Shown here one piece after another: positions 10,638-21,202 of a stretch of DNA of 64,000 nt. Every line of letters begins with the position of its first letter. Positions within the stretch are counted from its first letter, which is position 1. Position numbers and translations under genes: made by a program. Under the pieces are notes generated by a model. It did no database searches and was not told where the DNA came from. It saw only the letters and a list, made by a program, of their open reading frames with translations. This DNA comes from Clavulina sp. PMI_390 (taxonomy: Eukaryota > Basidiomycota > Agaricomycetes > Cantharellales > Hydnaceae), in NCBI GenBank assembly GCA_015039315.1, contig WIDE01000090.1, positions 19,533 to 83,532 of the forward strand. The letters run 5' to 3'.

Positions 10638-12487
10638 TTATGCTGAGCCTATCTGCTGACTTTCAGGCAATGGCTCGATAAGCATGTGACGGAGCTGTTG
10701 GTTTTCTCTTGATTAACCCAGTGAAAAAGTATTGGTCAGTGACTGGCTGGCTATGAGGGGATTCGTATCAAGGAACTAACCGATCATTGGTTTGAATACG
10801 GAATACCTCCAACTTTTCAACCCCGCGACGCAGGCTCTCAAGATGTACTTCGAATGGAATCAAGCCGTCGGCACCGTGGTCCACGGGGAGTGCTACGCGG
10901 TCGCGGAGTTCGGACAAGGCTCCGGAAAGCATCCTAAGTTGGCCGATGGTGTTTACTACTTGATCACGAGCGGCATTGTGGAAGCGAAACAATTTAGCCA
11001 GAAGATCTCGGTTCTCCTTGAAAAGAGCAACTTCAGCCCTATTGCCGCCGAGTATGGTCCAGAGCTGCGCTAACTATAATACAGGTGTTTTAAAATTGTG
11101 TGAGCAACCTGGATGAGCAGCGAGATGGGTGTGATGCAAACCAGTTCTTCTCCCTCGTTTTTGATAGTGTTGTTCTCCTCTGTGATGATTTCATGTACAG
11201 TATTTTGGATTTTGTCCAAGCGACGGAGAACGTTCAGGACAACGGTAGCGTCGGAGACAAGCTGCTTGAGTTGCTTTCCGGTGAAGGCTAAAGCTCGCTC
11301 AAAACTTGATGCCAGCTCCTGCCGCTGTCGGAGACGCATCGACTCGGTGGAACGAAGCGCCATCATGTTGAACATTTGAGAGCCAAAAGCGATCCCGTCT
11401 CGCTCGATTCGCTCAAGGCGTTTGAGAGCAAACCTTAAGTTGGCGGCGTTAGAAGGTAATGATAGTAATTGACAAGCTGGACTGACTCATCCATAGAGAT
11501 TATTCTAATTTCCAACATTCCAGTCAGTATGACCAAACGATACCCCGCGTTTTTCAAAACTCACATGTCGAGCGAACCTCCCACACGAGAGGCAAGGGAT
11601 TCAAGACCTTCTGCCGCATCTTGGGCGCCAGCTGAAAAACTTTCCAATTGTCCCACCAATGCATCTTTGGAATCTAGCTGGCTGAACCTGATTCGAGCTG
11701 TGAGATCGCGTACAGCGACCTCTGATTTTCGGATAGTGTGCGACAAACTGAGGTCTCCTTGTTTCTCCACCACCGTCTGTAGGCCTGACTGGATTGCTAT
11801 GAGCTGCTGAAAATCAGCGAGAGGCGCTTCAGCTAGTTTGATGCCTTGATAATGAGCACAGAAGGGAAGAATGTTTGGAAGGATGGGCGTGGCACAGATG
11901 GGGCTTAGTGCAGATTCGACCCTCATCAGGAGACATGATGCTAGCCATAGAAGGCAATATATGGTAAAAATAACCGTGCTACAAGAACAGTTGATGAGTA
12001 GTTCGGAGCGAACGAGTGTGCGAGTTAAGACTCACATAGGTGTTTGCAGTATTACACAAGCAATTGAGAGGATGTTGGTAACGCTCTTCAGAGTATGAAC
12101 AAATGCAAGCAGCAATGAGTGGAGTATATTGTTGATTCGCTCGGCTAGGTAGTGCGCATGATCGAACGCAGGGAAAGAGAGAAAGGCTGGATGTTGGGTA
12201 GGATGTTTGGGCGCAGAATCATTTGACTTGGGAAGGAGAGATGGACATTTTGAGTCTTTGGCGGCGGAAAAATCCAATTCCGATCCAGGTGCAGCCTCGA
12301 GCTGAGAAGGATCATTGGAGGCTTTCATCAAGGTCCATATCTTCTTAGGTCCGGCAGGGGTCGAAGCAGTAGACGGCGAAGGCGGGTTCACGACACTGAG
12401 GTGAGCCGAAGAATCTGTGTCGTGGTGTTGTTCGATAGATTGATGGTCCACCAAGACTGAGATGTGGTCGTCGGCAGAATTGTCCAT
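10638..12487 (-). CDS. membrane-anchored coiled-coil protein, paralogue 3
   Basis: The most diverged of the trio. It starts at the ATG at 12487 (MDNSADDHISV). Its N-terminal region is less proline-rich but keeps the TPAGPKK motif and the AHYLAERINNILHSLLL helix. The membrane exon contributes ESALSPICATPILPNILPFC. The helical exons keep LSHTIRKSEVAVRDLTA, FALKRLERI, LAQLWTILGGNRAEVALF and GADGLIPFEVHLESLRRGVE. The C-terminal EPLPESQQIGSA is kept, with the stop at 10638-10640. All introns seen in paralogue 2 recur at equivalent sites, including both around the microexon (11487-11504). No disabling change was found. Confidence 0.75.
11487..11504 (-). other. 18-nt microexon of coiled-coil paralogue 3
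   Basis: Codes T/M-I-I-S-M-D in the same phase as paralogues 1 and 2. The donor here is GTCAGT rather than GTAAGT or GTGAGT, and the acceptor is TAG. Confidence 0.65.
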
Positions 12488-13349
12488 TGCTAAGCGTATT
12501 TTGGTTCAAGGAGGGGATGAAGTGTGAAGTAAAGATCTTGGGCACTTCTGAGGTTGATATAGCTGGGGTGGGGCTTGAAGCGCGCATCGTTGCGCAAACT
12601 GACTGTCGACAGACCATAAAGGCACGTTGTCAGTGTGGTGGTTCAGCTAAGCGCGCCGAATTTGACACTGAGCCCTGCAGCCATATATTTGCTTATACGC
12701 TTTGGTTCCTCGATATGATGGCAGCGCGCAAGTTCTGTCGGCAGGCAACAGAACAAACGTCGTCCTTGCGCACGTTGTCATCTCTCGTGCCAATTCCCGC
12801 TCATAATACTCAGAAAATCACTAATATTGTGATGCACGTAAAGTCATGCCTTTCTGCAGAGAGCAGAAATCAGATTGACAGTATTATTCCCCAGGCATCT
12901 TTCCAAGGGTGCCGCGCGAGACCGCCAGTCATTTATATGGGAGCCTCGTACTCGCTCAGCCAGTCTCATCGGATGAGTCGGTTATTGCGGTTTTAAATGG
13001 GCTTCTATGACGGGCTGATACCAGAATAACAATTCTGCAACGAGTCCTACTTCTTCTAGAAGGAGGGCTTGAGTCAAATGAGCACTTGGGGTAGATAGAT
13101 GCTGGCCTCAGGTGGAGTATTTGTGTTCAGTTCTGATACGCAATGTCTTTCATAGATGGTGTCGACTGGAGGTACGATGCCAGAGCTCGAGCCTGAAGGC
13201 CGCTGGTCAACATGGTGTTGTTGGTACCGACTTGACGGTGATGACACCGGCGTCAGCGCGAACTACTGACGCGTTACCATTCCTCTGGCAGGGCTGAGCG
13301 ACTGCGTTAATGTGCGTATATGCAGTTATATACAAGTAGATACTCACAA
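12488..13349. other. gene-free spacer upstream of coiled-coil paralogue 3
   Basis: A plus-strand open frame of about 170 codons overlaps the promoter of paralogue 3. It opens with TTG, not ATG, and shows no domain, so it is not called. Otherwise nothing was recognised. Confidence 0.45.
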
Positions 13350-15136
13350 TCACCAAACAAGTGAGACTGGATCATGAACAAAATCATATACCTCCATGTC
13401 CATATACTCCGCCGAGGTCCGATCATGAGTAATCATTGAATAACAATAACCTCTCCAAGGGTTCTGCCACCACTCGGTAGCCATCTGGGCTCCTGTAGGG
13501 ATCACCACTACCTCATGACCTTCGCTTTGGCCAACTGGGGCCTCCCATGTCTCATGAACCACCAAGCAGCGCACAGTACGCGGCAGGGCCTCAGTGTTCC
13601 CGAACAAAGCGATCGTTTTCCCTAAGCGATACATATCCACAACCGTGAATGTCACTCGCTCGCTGAGATGCTCTGCGGGCATGAGCGCCAAAAACTCATC
13701 GTTACGTCCAGGCGCTCGGATGGTACCCATGCGATGAATGCGCGGAGGGGTAGTGTCACTCCACAGCAGTGTTGGAGGGTCAGTCGCATATTGAGGTAAC
13801 ATCGCGTTTGGGAAGTTTGAGTTTGGGAGATTCCACGGGATATGAGTTATATGGAGGGGGATATGAGGAGCCCTTTCAACGTTATCGGTGAGCAAGGGAT
13901 CGAGCCAATCATGAAGAGGTATTCGTAGCTGATAAATCTGAGCATGTGTCTCTGATTCGATGTTGTAGACAACAGTGGCATCTACTTCGTCACATTTGCC
14001 TTCTCTGAAGTTTGTAGGATGGATGTGCATATACGCGATGGAGTACTAAGCAAATCAGGGGTTAGAATCCAGCAAGCCTCCACAGAATTCAGTCACTCAC
14101 CCTGTGCGGAGAGTCGGACAGCTTGGTACGAACCACGCCTCTTCTTTGCTCAAAGAGATCATGGACGATAATCAAATCCGAGTCGAAACGTCCAAAGAAC
14201 ATCCATCGACCATCAGCAGTGTGATCAGGAGGGCCATTTGCCCTTGCAAGCAGCCGCCAATCTGTCATAGTTTTGCACGAGATAGATCCCCCAGGAAGTA
14301 CAACCAGTCCGATTGTGCATTCATATATGTCAAAGTATTCCCTTGAGTATGACTTCAGCGTGACGACTAGGAAACATGGAGATAATGATCATACAGTCCA
14401 AGGTTATCAACCATGCCAGACAACGTATCATATACTCCCAGAAGACGCCACACATTACCGGAACTAGTCGGTAGAGCTCGAACAACCACTCCTTTCGGGT
14501 TGGTAAGTGCATTGTTGGGTACAGGAGGGGGAATGCTGAGCATGCACACTGGGTGGTCTACTTCACGGTTAGGGACTTCGGCATAGGGCCCTAGGTCCCA
14601 AATGCAAATGACTCCCAAGCCTGATATGGACACAAGAAATCGACCTCCTGGAAGTGGTATTACTACCGGACTAAATGGTTCAGATGCCCCAACGGCCGTC
14701 GCTGCTAACTCGGTTGGTTTGAGCCTCATTGTACGCTTGTGGAGTGGCGTTGGATCGAAGGACGCTAGTCTTTTCATGTAGAGGTACGGCAGCAACACCG
14801 CACGTTCAAGTTGAGCGGCGTTCATTGCTTCGAAAGGGTACGTGCATCTTGGAATGCGAAATTGTAAACACTGCGTATCAAGAACCCGTTTCCATACGAT
14901 GCGCTCGCGCGTCAATCGTTCGAGATCAGAGGAGGTCTATTTGAAATGTGAGGGTCGTGAACCCGTGCAGGGGAGGGGGAGTGTGCGCTATTCAACAAGC
15001 ATAGCCAGGATGAACTCAGGTCGTGCGACAGTGAACGGACCATTCGCAAGCAAAGGAGATCTCGAGGATCGTCGAAAAACGTCAATAAATCAAGCAGAAG
15101 ATCCCTCCCAAGCACAAGTATATCTCGATTGCTCAT
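13350..15136 (-). CDS. F-box / beta-propeller-like protein, copy 3
   Basis: The start is the ATG at 15136, opening MSNRDILVLGRDLLLDLL and DDPRDLLCLRM, the F-box-like helix pair. Exon 2 (about 14935-14410) has ERIVWKRVL, the CTYPFEAM block, QLERAVLLPY, a PGGRFLVSIS strand and ICIWDLG. Exon 3 (about 14350-14103) has the second propeller-like unit with TADGRWMF followed by LIIVHDLFEQ. Exon 4 carries PAEHLSERVTF and NPWRGYCYS and ends at 13350. It is intact and resembles copy 2 more than copies 4-6. Three GTGAC/GTCAC motifs lie at 15166-15230, just upstream of the start. Confidence 0.75.
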
Positions 15137-15998
15137 GCTGTCATATAAATCCTGAGGACGTTGGGTGACGGACGGAGCAGGAAGGAGAGGGTAGCTGTGG
15201 CGGTGCAGGGAGTGTCACGCGCCACGTCACGCTTTCACTCTTGCTTCGTCCTTAGACTCCTTCATACTTAGGATATCTTCCTCCATTGAAACAATAATGC
15301 TTGTGGCCGTCTAGGGCTAAACCTTTCATCATAAGAGCCTCTGGCCTCCTCTCACTGAAGGTCAGGATACTCCGAGCCCCAGGAGAAGCTGCCATCCCTC
15401 AGGCGGCCATGAGTTGACACTGCACCTCCCTATCTGTGAGACCTGAAGAAGCCTGTGGAGGCCTGGAACTCCATCTGGGCTCTCAATGGATTACAAACGA
15501 GCGTTTCAGCTCTCGGCACCCGGACAGGCTGCCATGCTTGTTTTCGGCGCGACCGCCAGCAGTCTGAGTCCGCAAGCCGCTGGGACAAATCAAACAGTGA
15601 GCCCGCCAAACCTTCGTTATGTGCGCGTCTTACCAAAGAGAATGTCTGATTAAGTCTGAGGTGTTGTAACTAGAGTCGAGGCTAATACATCGCTCTAGAA
15701 GGGGAGAGTTGAGGCTGAGGATACAGCGCAAAAAGTGGCTCTTATTTATGAGGCTCATGATATTGCACCCTGCCAATAAAGTGCAAGAAAATATTACTAA
15801 AGGCCCATAGAGTCTATTTAACTCATGAAAATCCCACATGCCACTCTAAGCGAACTTCTGCCTAGGGGGTCCTGGCCGCTAAAGTTCGTCAGGGTGTACT
15901 GCGGGTTTCTTTCCTTTCTCTTCTCGTCTAGAACCATACGTCGGCAATGCCAATACTCGGCTCGGGCCAGGATTCGGACTCATGCCTAGAATGCAGCG
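15137..15998. other. divergent upstream region of F-box copy 3 and the CPL1-like gene
   Basis: No coding frame could be supported. Near 15166-15230 there are GTGAC/GTCAC pentamers belonging to the promoter of F-box copy 3; the rest is unexplained spacer. Confidence 0.5.
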
Positions 15999-16006
15999 TA
16001 TAAATA
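15999..16006 (+). promoter_or_regulatory. TATA box of the CPL1-like gene
   Basis: TATAAATA lies about 120 bases before the ATG of the secreted CPL1-like protein. A start of transcription some 30 bases downstream would leave a 5' leader of roughly 90 bases. Confidence 0.65.
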
Positions 16007-16125
16007 CGGACAAGGTTTGGGAGCCCCACAGCATCACCTTTTTCGTTCGAACCTCCCCTCTACCCTCCCTAAGCCTACGAGTCGCTCTCTATACGCTATT
16101 TTCATTATTTCATAACCAAGCAACG

Positions 16126-17063
16126 ATGCGATTCTCTAAGGCGATTGCATCAACCTTCCTCCTCTCTTCCCTGACTATGGTGATGGCGGACACTTGCGCC
16201 AGTATCAATGCAGACTTGGCAGTTCTTGGTGTCGTGTTTGGCCAACTCAACATATGCCTTTGGTGCGTGGAATGCTTCGGGACAGGTCATCCCGATCAAT
16301 AAACTCACGCGTTTACCTGGGTTGTAGTCTTGCAGATATTGTCAGTACGTACCCAACCTCAACTTGTCACTTCACGTATCTGCTTGAAGGAAACTTCTGG
16401 CGAATACGCAACTCACCATGCTCACCTCTCTCTCTCTCTCTCTCTCCTCCCCGTTAATCACTCTCAGACCTAGCGAACATCGACTCCTCAGTGATTCAAA
16501 ATGCGGTTGGCTCAGTTGGTGGAACCGCCGTGAGCGCCGAGCTTGAGATTCTCATCGTCTCTGGCCCATCTGTTACATCCTGTCCCAAAGGATCGACGCC
16601 AAGCAGTCGCAAGCGATCTCCCGCTGAAGTGGCCCGTGCCAACCACCAGTGTGAGTTCGGCCTTACAAAGTGCGGTGTCTACTCTGGTATCCCCTCCTCT
16701 TCTCCCACCAAGTCCAGGCCGACACTCTCCGCTCTCTCAGCGTACGAGTGCATAGAGACCGCGTTTAACCTCGAGAGCTGTGGCGGGTGTGTGATACCCT
16801 ATACGCTTGGTCTCACCCCGTACGAGATTGCCGAGCTCCCTGTTGGCGTCGACTGCACCGCAATGGAGGGCGTGAGCGACGTCGAGTGCCGTATGGGACG
16901 CTGCATTGTGCATAAGTGCAAAAAAGGATTCAAGCGCGCGGCGGTGCTGCAGGATGATGGAGAGGCTTCGTTTGATTGCGTACCAATGACGAAGCAAACC
17001 TCGTCAATTGTCGACTCTTTGCACCAGCAAATCGGGGGAGTCTTAAGCTGGAGAAAGGATTAG
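16126..17063 (+). CDS. secreted CPL1-like cysteine-rich protein
   Basis: The ATG at 16126 opens a signal peptide (MRFSKAIASTFLLSSLTMVMA), followed by D-T-C-A-S-I-N. After one or two short introns, one holding a CT repeat, the mature part reads SSVIQNAVGSVGGTAVSAEL and then the cysteine-rich domain. Its landmarks are ECIE, L-E-S-C-G-G-C, V-D-C-T-A-M, VECRMGRCIVHKCKKGF and F-D-C. This pattern matches the CPL1-like domain of basidiomycete secreted proteins, named after Cryptococcus Cpl1, which acts on host immune cells. Rhizoctonia-type fungi carry several such genes. A role as an extracellular effector is inferred. Stop at 17061-17063; no gene on either side is of the same family. Confidence 0.8.
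16426..16446. repeat. (CT)n microsatellite in an intron
   Basis: A CT dinucleotide run inside the pyrimidine-rich end of an intron of the CPL1-like gene, where it may double as the polypyrimidine tract. Confidence 0.85.
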
Positions 17064-18080
17064 ATTGTATGTGCTCTTCGTCGCGCTTATTCTTTCACAA
17101 TGATACTAACTCCCGTCGGCGCACTACCTCATATAGTATTCGATTCCTTTCCATTCATATCACTCTTACCTTTGGGCCCAAGATAAAAAAAAAATACCCG
17201 TCCACTAGAGTTATTTACCTTCTCCACAACCACACTCCCTGCACGTCATAGATGCTGGAGCTCCCCTGTTCATCGTAGTTGTTCCGTTTGAGGCATCATC
17301 GAAGACGCTAGATTATCTTATTATAGGATATAGTTTAGAGTCCTTTTCTGATAATTATTTTCGTCATCTTGAGCTTTATCCCTATCGATCAGCCATCGAG
17401 GACTCGAAAGCTGTGGACAATGCCAAAGGTTGCCATGATTAGATGGAGGGCGAGATGACACTCCGCTCAAGACGTCGGACAAAGCTGTAGAGGACCATTG
17501 CCAGTATGGTACCATATGGCACCGCACACAGTACCTCAGGCCAGCTAGGTTGCGTCTCAGCCTAGGGATGATTGAATTAGGGCGCCTCAAAAGAGTTGAG
17601 GATTTCACTTTTTTTTTTTTCCCGTGAAAACTTGGAGTGAGGCTAGCCTCGATATGCCGCAGGATGATGCTGAAGAAGAAACCGAAACCAAAAATTGATT
17701 ATATTAGTCTACCCACAGGGTAGCAAAAGAGGGTGGCTTATAGTGTGGTCGCCCTACTACTTTTTTCCAAGGAAGGGATGTGATGGGTGGCTTAACGGAG
17801 AAAATGGAAAGAAAAGAAAATTATGCAAAGAGATGACCAAAAACGCTAAAATGTACGAGACAAGAGGAGAAAATGAAAATGTGCACAGACAAGTGGGATT
17901 AATGGGGGTAGGATGCGAATGGCTTCGTTAGAGCAGGCAAGAAATCTTCGTAAGAGTTGCAGGCGGGGGCGGAAATGAAGTGGATAGAGGAGGGTGGGTG
18001 TCAAGCAAAGCACAGCAAGAAAGTTCAGACTGATGAACCAAACACATTGAAGGTTCGATCATGGTCGTCGAAGCCAGAGC
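17064..18080. other. gene-free spacer between convergent genes
   Basis: Lies between the 3' ends of the CPL1-like gene and the bestrophin gene. It contains an A-run near 17186 and a T-run near 17610. No coding frame is supportable. Confidence 0.5.
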
Positions 18081-20553
18081 TTAGAAGTGGGTGTGAGTGA
18101 GGCGCCTTTGGTTAGTATCACGCCAGCTACGCAGGAGCGTGCGGCGCAGACTAGCGCTCCCGTTGTGCGGGTGGTGATAGTCATGCTCCTCGTTTGCGAT
18201 AATAGTGTCGGCGCTGCGCATATCGCCAGGGGCGAATGGCTGGTTCCACTCGCCGAAGATGTAGTGGGCGGGGTCAAGTGCCACAGGATGCTATGAAGCG
18301 CAGGGAGGGGGGTGAACGGTGCGTAAGGAAAGGATTACAAAGGAGTTTAGGGAGGGATGGCACGTACAGCGGTGATCTCAGCGAGTTCCTTGCCAATTGC
18401 CTCACAGAAACGATCAACATCGAGATCGTTCTCATCGTAATCAAAGGGGTCCTCGATCTAGTCGAGGGCGTATTTATAAGTCTTGGGTCAAAAGCTGGCG
18501 AATAGCTTAGAAAATCCTACCTCAGCACCGATCTCCAAGAAGCCAAGGAACAAGAATGCAGCGAAGGCCGTGGCGGGGACAGTGACCCACTTAAGGACAG
18601 AGTAGATCTGGAAGGGGAGGAAAAGCAGGTAGAGCCATGTCGACATGCGCAAGTGCATCTGGTACGCGTAGGGGACTAAAGATATCACATTGGTGAGAAA
18701 AGACCAATCGCAAGATAAGTTAAGAACGCACTGGGATTGGATCGGATACGCTCCAGGGCAACAGCACTGTCCTGGAAAGACGCCAAACTAGCCCAGTACG
18801 CCGAGAGGATAGGAGGCCCAACCAGTCCAAGCTTGGTGATGTGAGAAAGGTACGACGAAAGGAACAAGCTGAAAAGCGGATCGCCGTCAGATTTGCTTGA
18901 TTGACAAAATATTCAATGAAAGGCGTACGTGATTTCGAGAGGAACGTTGGATTCGATGTTGATTTCGCGCTTGATCTTGCGTCCCATCCAGTCACGGTTG
19001 GACCTCTTGCGGTTGGGGGCCACAAAGTGCATGATCATCGAGACAAATGGCTTGATTGGGAGGAGCAATGGAATCCAGTCTGGAGGCAGCAGGTTTTCAG
19101 TACGTCTTCCATGAGATATATACCGTTCTCGCGTACCATAAATCGACTTCTTGGGAGGGTTCCGAGCAGGAGAGAGCTTGTGTCCAGGAGGCAGTTTGGG
19201 GCCTGATGAAGAATCAGCGACGGTTTTCTCCATATCACCTGGGCTCTCGCTACGGGTGGTGGCTGGTGGGGGGTAGGCTGAGAGCAGATCGGGGGTGCTG
19301 GACCAAAGGGGGAGCATGTCATCCTTGGACTTGAAATCCTCTCCCATCTCCGCATGGGTAGGGCCATGCTGGGGCAGGACAGAGACGAGAGGGTAGAGGT
19401 CCTCGTAAAAGATCCCGGATTCACCACGAAGCTGTGATACAGAGTGTGAGTCAATGGTTGGAAGAGGGATTGAAATAATAGGCGCTCACATAGTGCTGAA
19501 GACAGGGACGGAGATCAAATCAAGCAACTTATCAGCTTCTGATACTATTCAACGGTCGCCGCAACCTATTTTTACAAACCTTCATGGCAACAGAGAATGC
19601 TTGGACCTGTGCAGATGCCCGGTCAGAGTCGGCTTTGTGGGAATAAGGATGGGGAGCACGCACCAAGTTGACCATAGTCTTCTTCTCAATCGTCGCACGG
19701 AGATGGGCATCTTTGCCTTCTGCGTTTTTCCGATCAGTAGGGACCTGGATCCAGATGATGTTGGCCAGATTGCGAGAGCTGTGCAGGGCAAGGGTCGTGA
19801 TGGCACAGGAAGTGGGGTGAGGGAGAGAAAGGGTGGTCGATCAAGTCATTTGATCGTCGAAAATCAAAACGAGGTGCCGGAAACGCAAGCAACAGGCGAG
19901 GAAACGGGAAATGGAAAGAGGAATTAGCGCGCAGTCTAGCTTGGCTTGGCATATCAAGAAAAAGATTTCTCACGCGACGGTGACTGACGCCCACAACTTG
20001 CGACCTAACAAATGAACAATTTTGATGATGAGCACGATGAAGCAACGAGGCCGTTTGGGAGGGGCTTGGCAGCATTACCTTCCCAGTAGCTAAGCGTGTC
20101 GAACAAGAACAAATTGATATTTTGGGTCAATAACCAAAACATGCAGGTGGAGCAGACTGGCGCCCATTGCGCATTGACTCACCGGTCATAGGCAGAGGTT
20201 GTACGGAAGGAAATGACGAGACCGAGCACCGTACCCAGCACGGTGAGCATTTGCGAAGAAATACCCTAAGGGATGCATGGAGAAGACACATTAGCGTGCG
20301 ATTTTTGGGGCCGTCGCCATTAGCGGCACGAGCGCGTGTGTGCCACGACACTCACAAGGTTCTTGCGGTGCTCAGAGATGAGGACGATAGCTGATAGCAA
20401 TGTTTTCTTAGTCACGCGTACACAAGGAAGGGCTCGTCGAGGCGTACCAACTGCCCATAGTGTGAAGAAGCCAATCTCAACAGCAATATCGTTGATGACA
20501 GTCGCAGTGAGTCGATGGTAGTTCCATCGCCCACGAAGAATGGTCTGGGTCAT
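18081..20553 (-). CDS. bestrophin-type anion channel (UPF0187 family)
   Basis: An integral membrane protein, presumed to conduct chloride or other anions. The start at 20553 gives MTQTILRGRWNYH followed by a first hydrophobic helix. Small exons then supply GTVLGLVISFRTTSAYDR, YWEGRKLW and SRNLANIIWIQVP, the conserved N-terminal half of the fungal bestrophins. A large exon (about 19425-18930) carries ESGIFYEDLYPLV and a long variable loop. The C-terminal half shows PFQIYSVLKWVTVPATAF, FLFLGFLEIGAEIEDPF and DYDENDLDVDRFCEAIGKEL, the most diagnostic motifs. The last exon ends RRLTHTHF. At least nine exons are needed. A minus-strand TATATAAA precedes the start. Confidence 0.9.
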
Positions 20554-21202
20554 CTTGCCCTAGGTGTTCGCGTAGTACTTGCTTGCAAGCAGAGAGAAAG
20601 AGAGAGCCCAGGGGGAGAAGGAAAGACGAGGAGAGAAAAAAACGAGAGGGAGTGTGGGTGGAGCTTGCCTGTTGCTGCGCCTTTATATAACGAGAATAGT
20701 TGACAGAGGAATTAAGCCTCCGAATCAGATTTGCTTGTGAGTGTCTGCATTGAGTTGGAGCTTTTACCATTGTCGGTTGAAATGATGTGGCGCGTGCGGA
20801 GATGTTGGTATCCACCGTCTGGGATCGCCGGACCCGCCTATTCCCATGCGTGATCACCTAACAACCCGATTGAAGCGAATGGAAGGATCACCCTGGGCTG
20901 TTGGCCTGATCGCTTTGGTGATGGTACAAACCAAATAGTCTAGACCCTTTCCAGCCGTAATGACTTTACGTATGCTAGGCGACACCGTCAAAACATCGTG
21001 GGCAAAGCAAGACTGCTTATATTTTCCAGTACAAACGATACAACACTAGGACGAGCAGCAGGGATATTTTATGTAGAGAAGTCTGTCAAACCAAGTCTCA
21101 ATCGATAGGAACACCCGGGGTAACCAGCGTGTGGAGCATCCCCATGATCGAAGAAATCACAGGGGTCCATCCCTATCTCGACAACCGATTCTCGAAGGTC
21201 AC
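20554..21202. other. spacer: bestrophin 5' region and fimbrin 3' flank
   Basis: Apart from the TATA-like element nothing is recognised. The longer minus-strand frame here has no domain features. Confidence 0.5.
20682..20689 (-). promoter_or_regulatory. TATA-like element upstream of bestrophin gene
   Basis: TATATAAA on the minus strand, about 130 bases before the start codon at 20553. Confidence 0.45.

Noticed and set aside
12487..12996. Plus-strand open frame of about 170 codons
   Set aside because: Opens with TTG, overlaps the promoter of coiled-coil paralogue 3, and has no domain or paralogue support.
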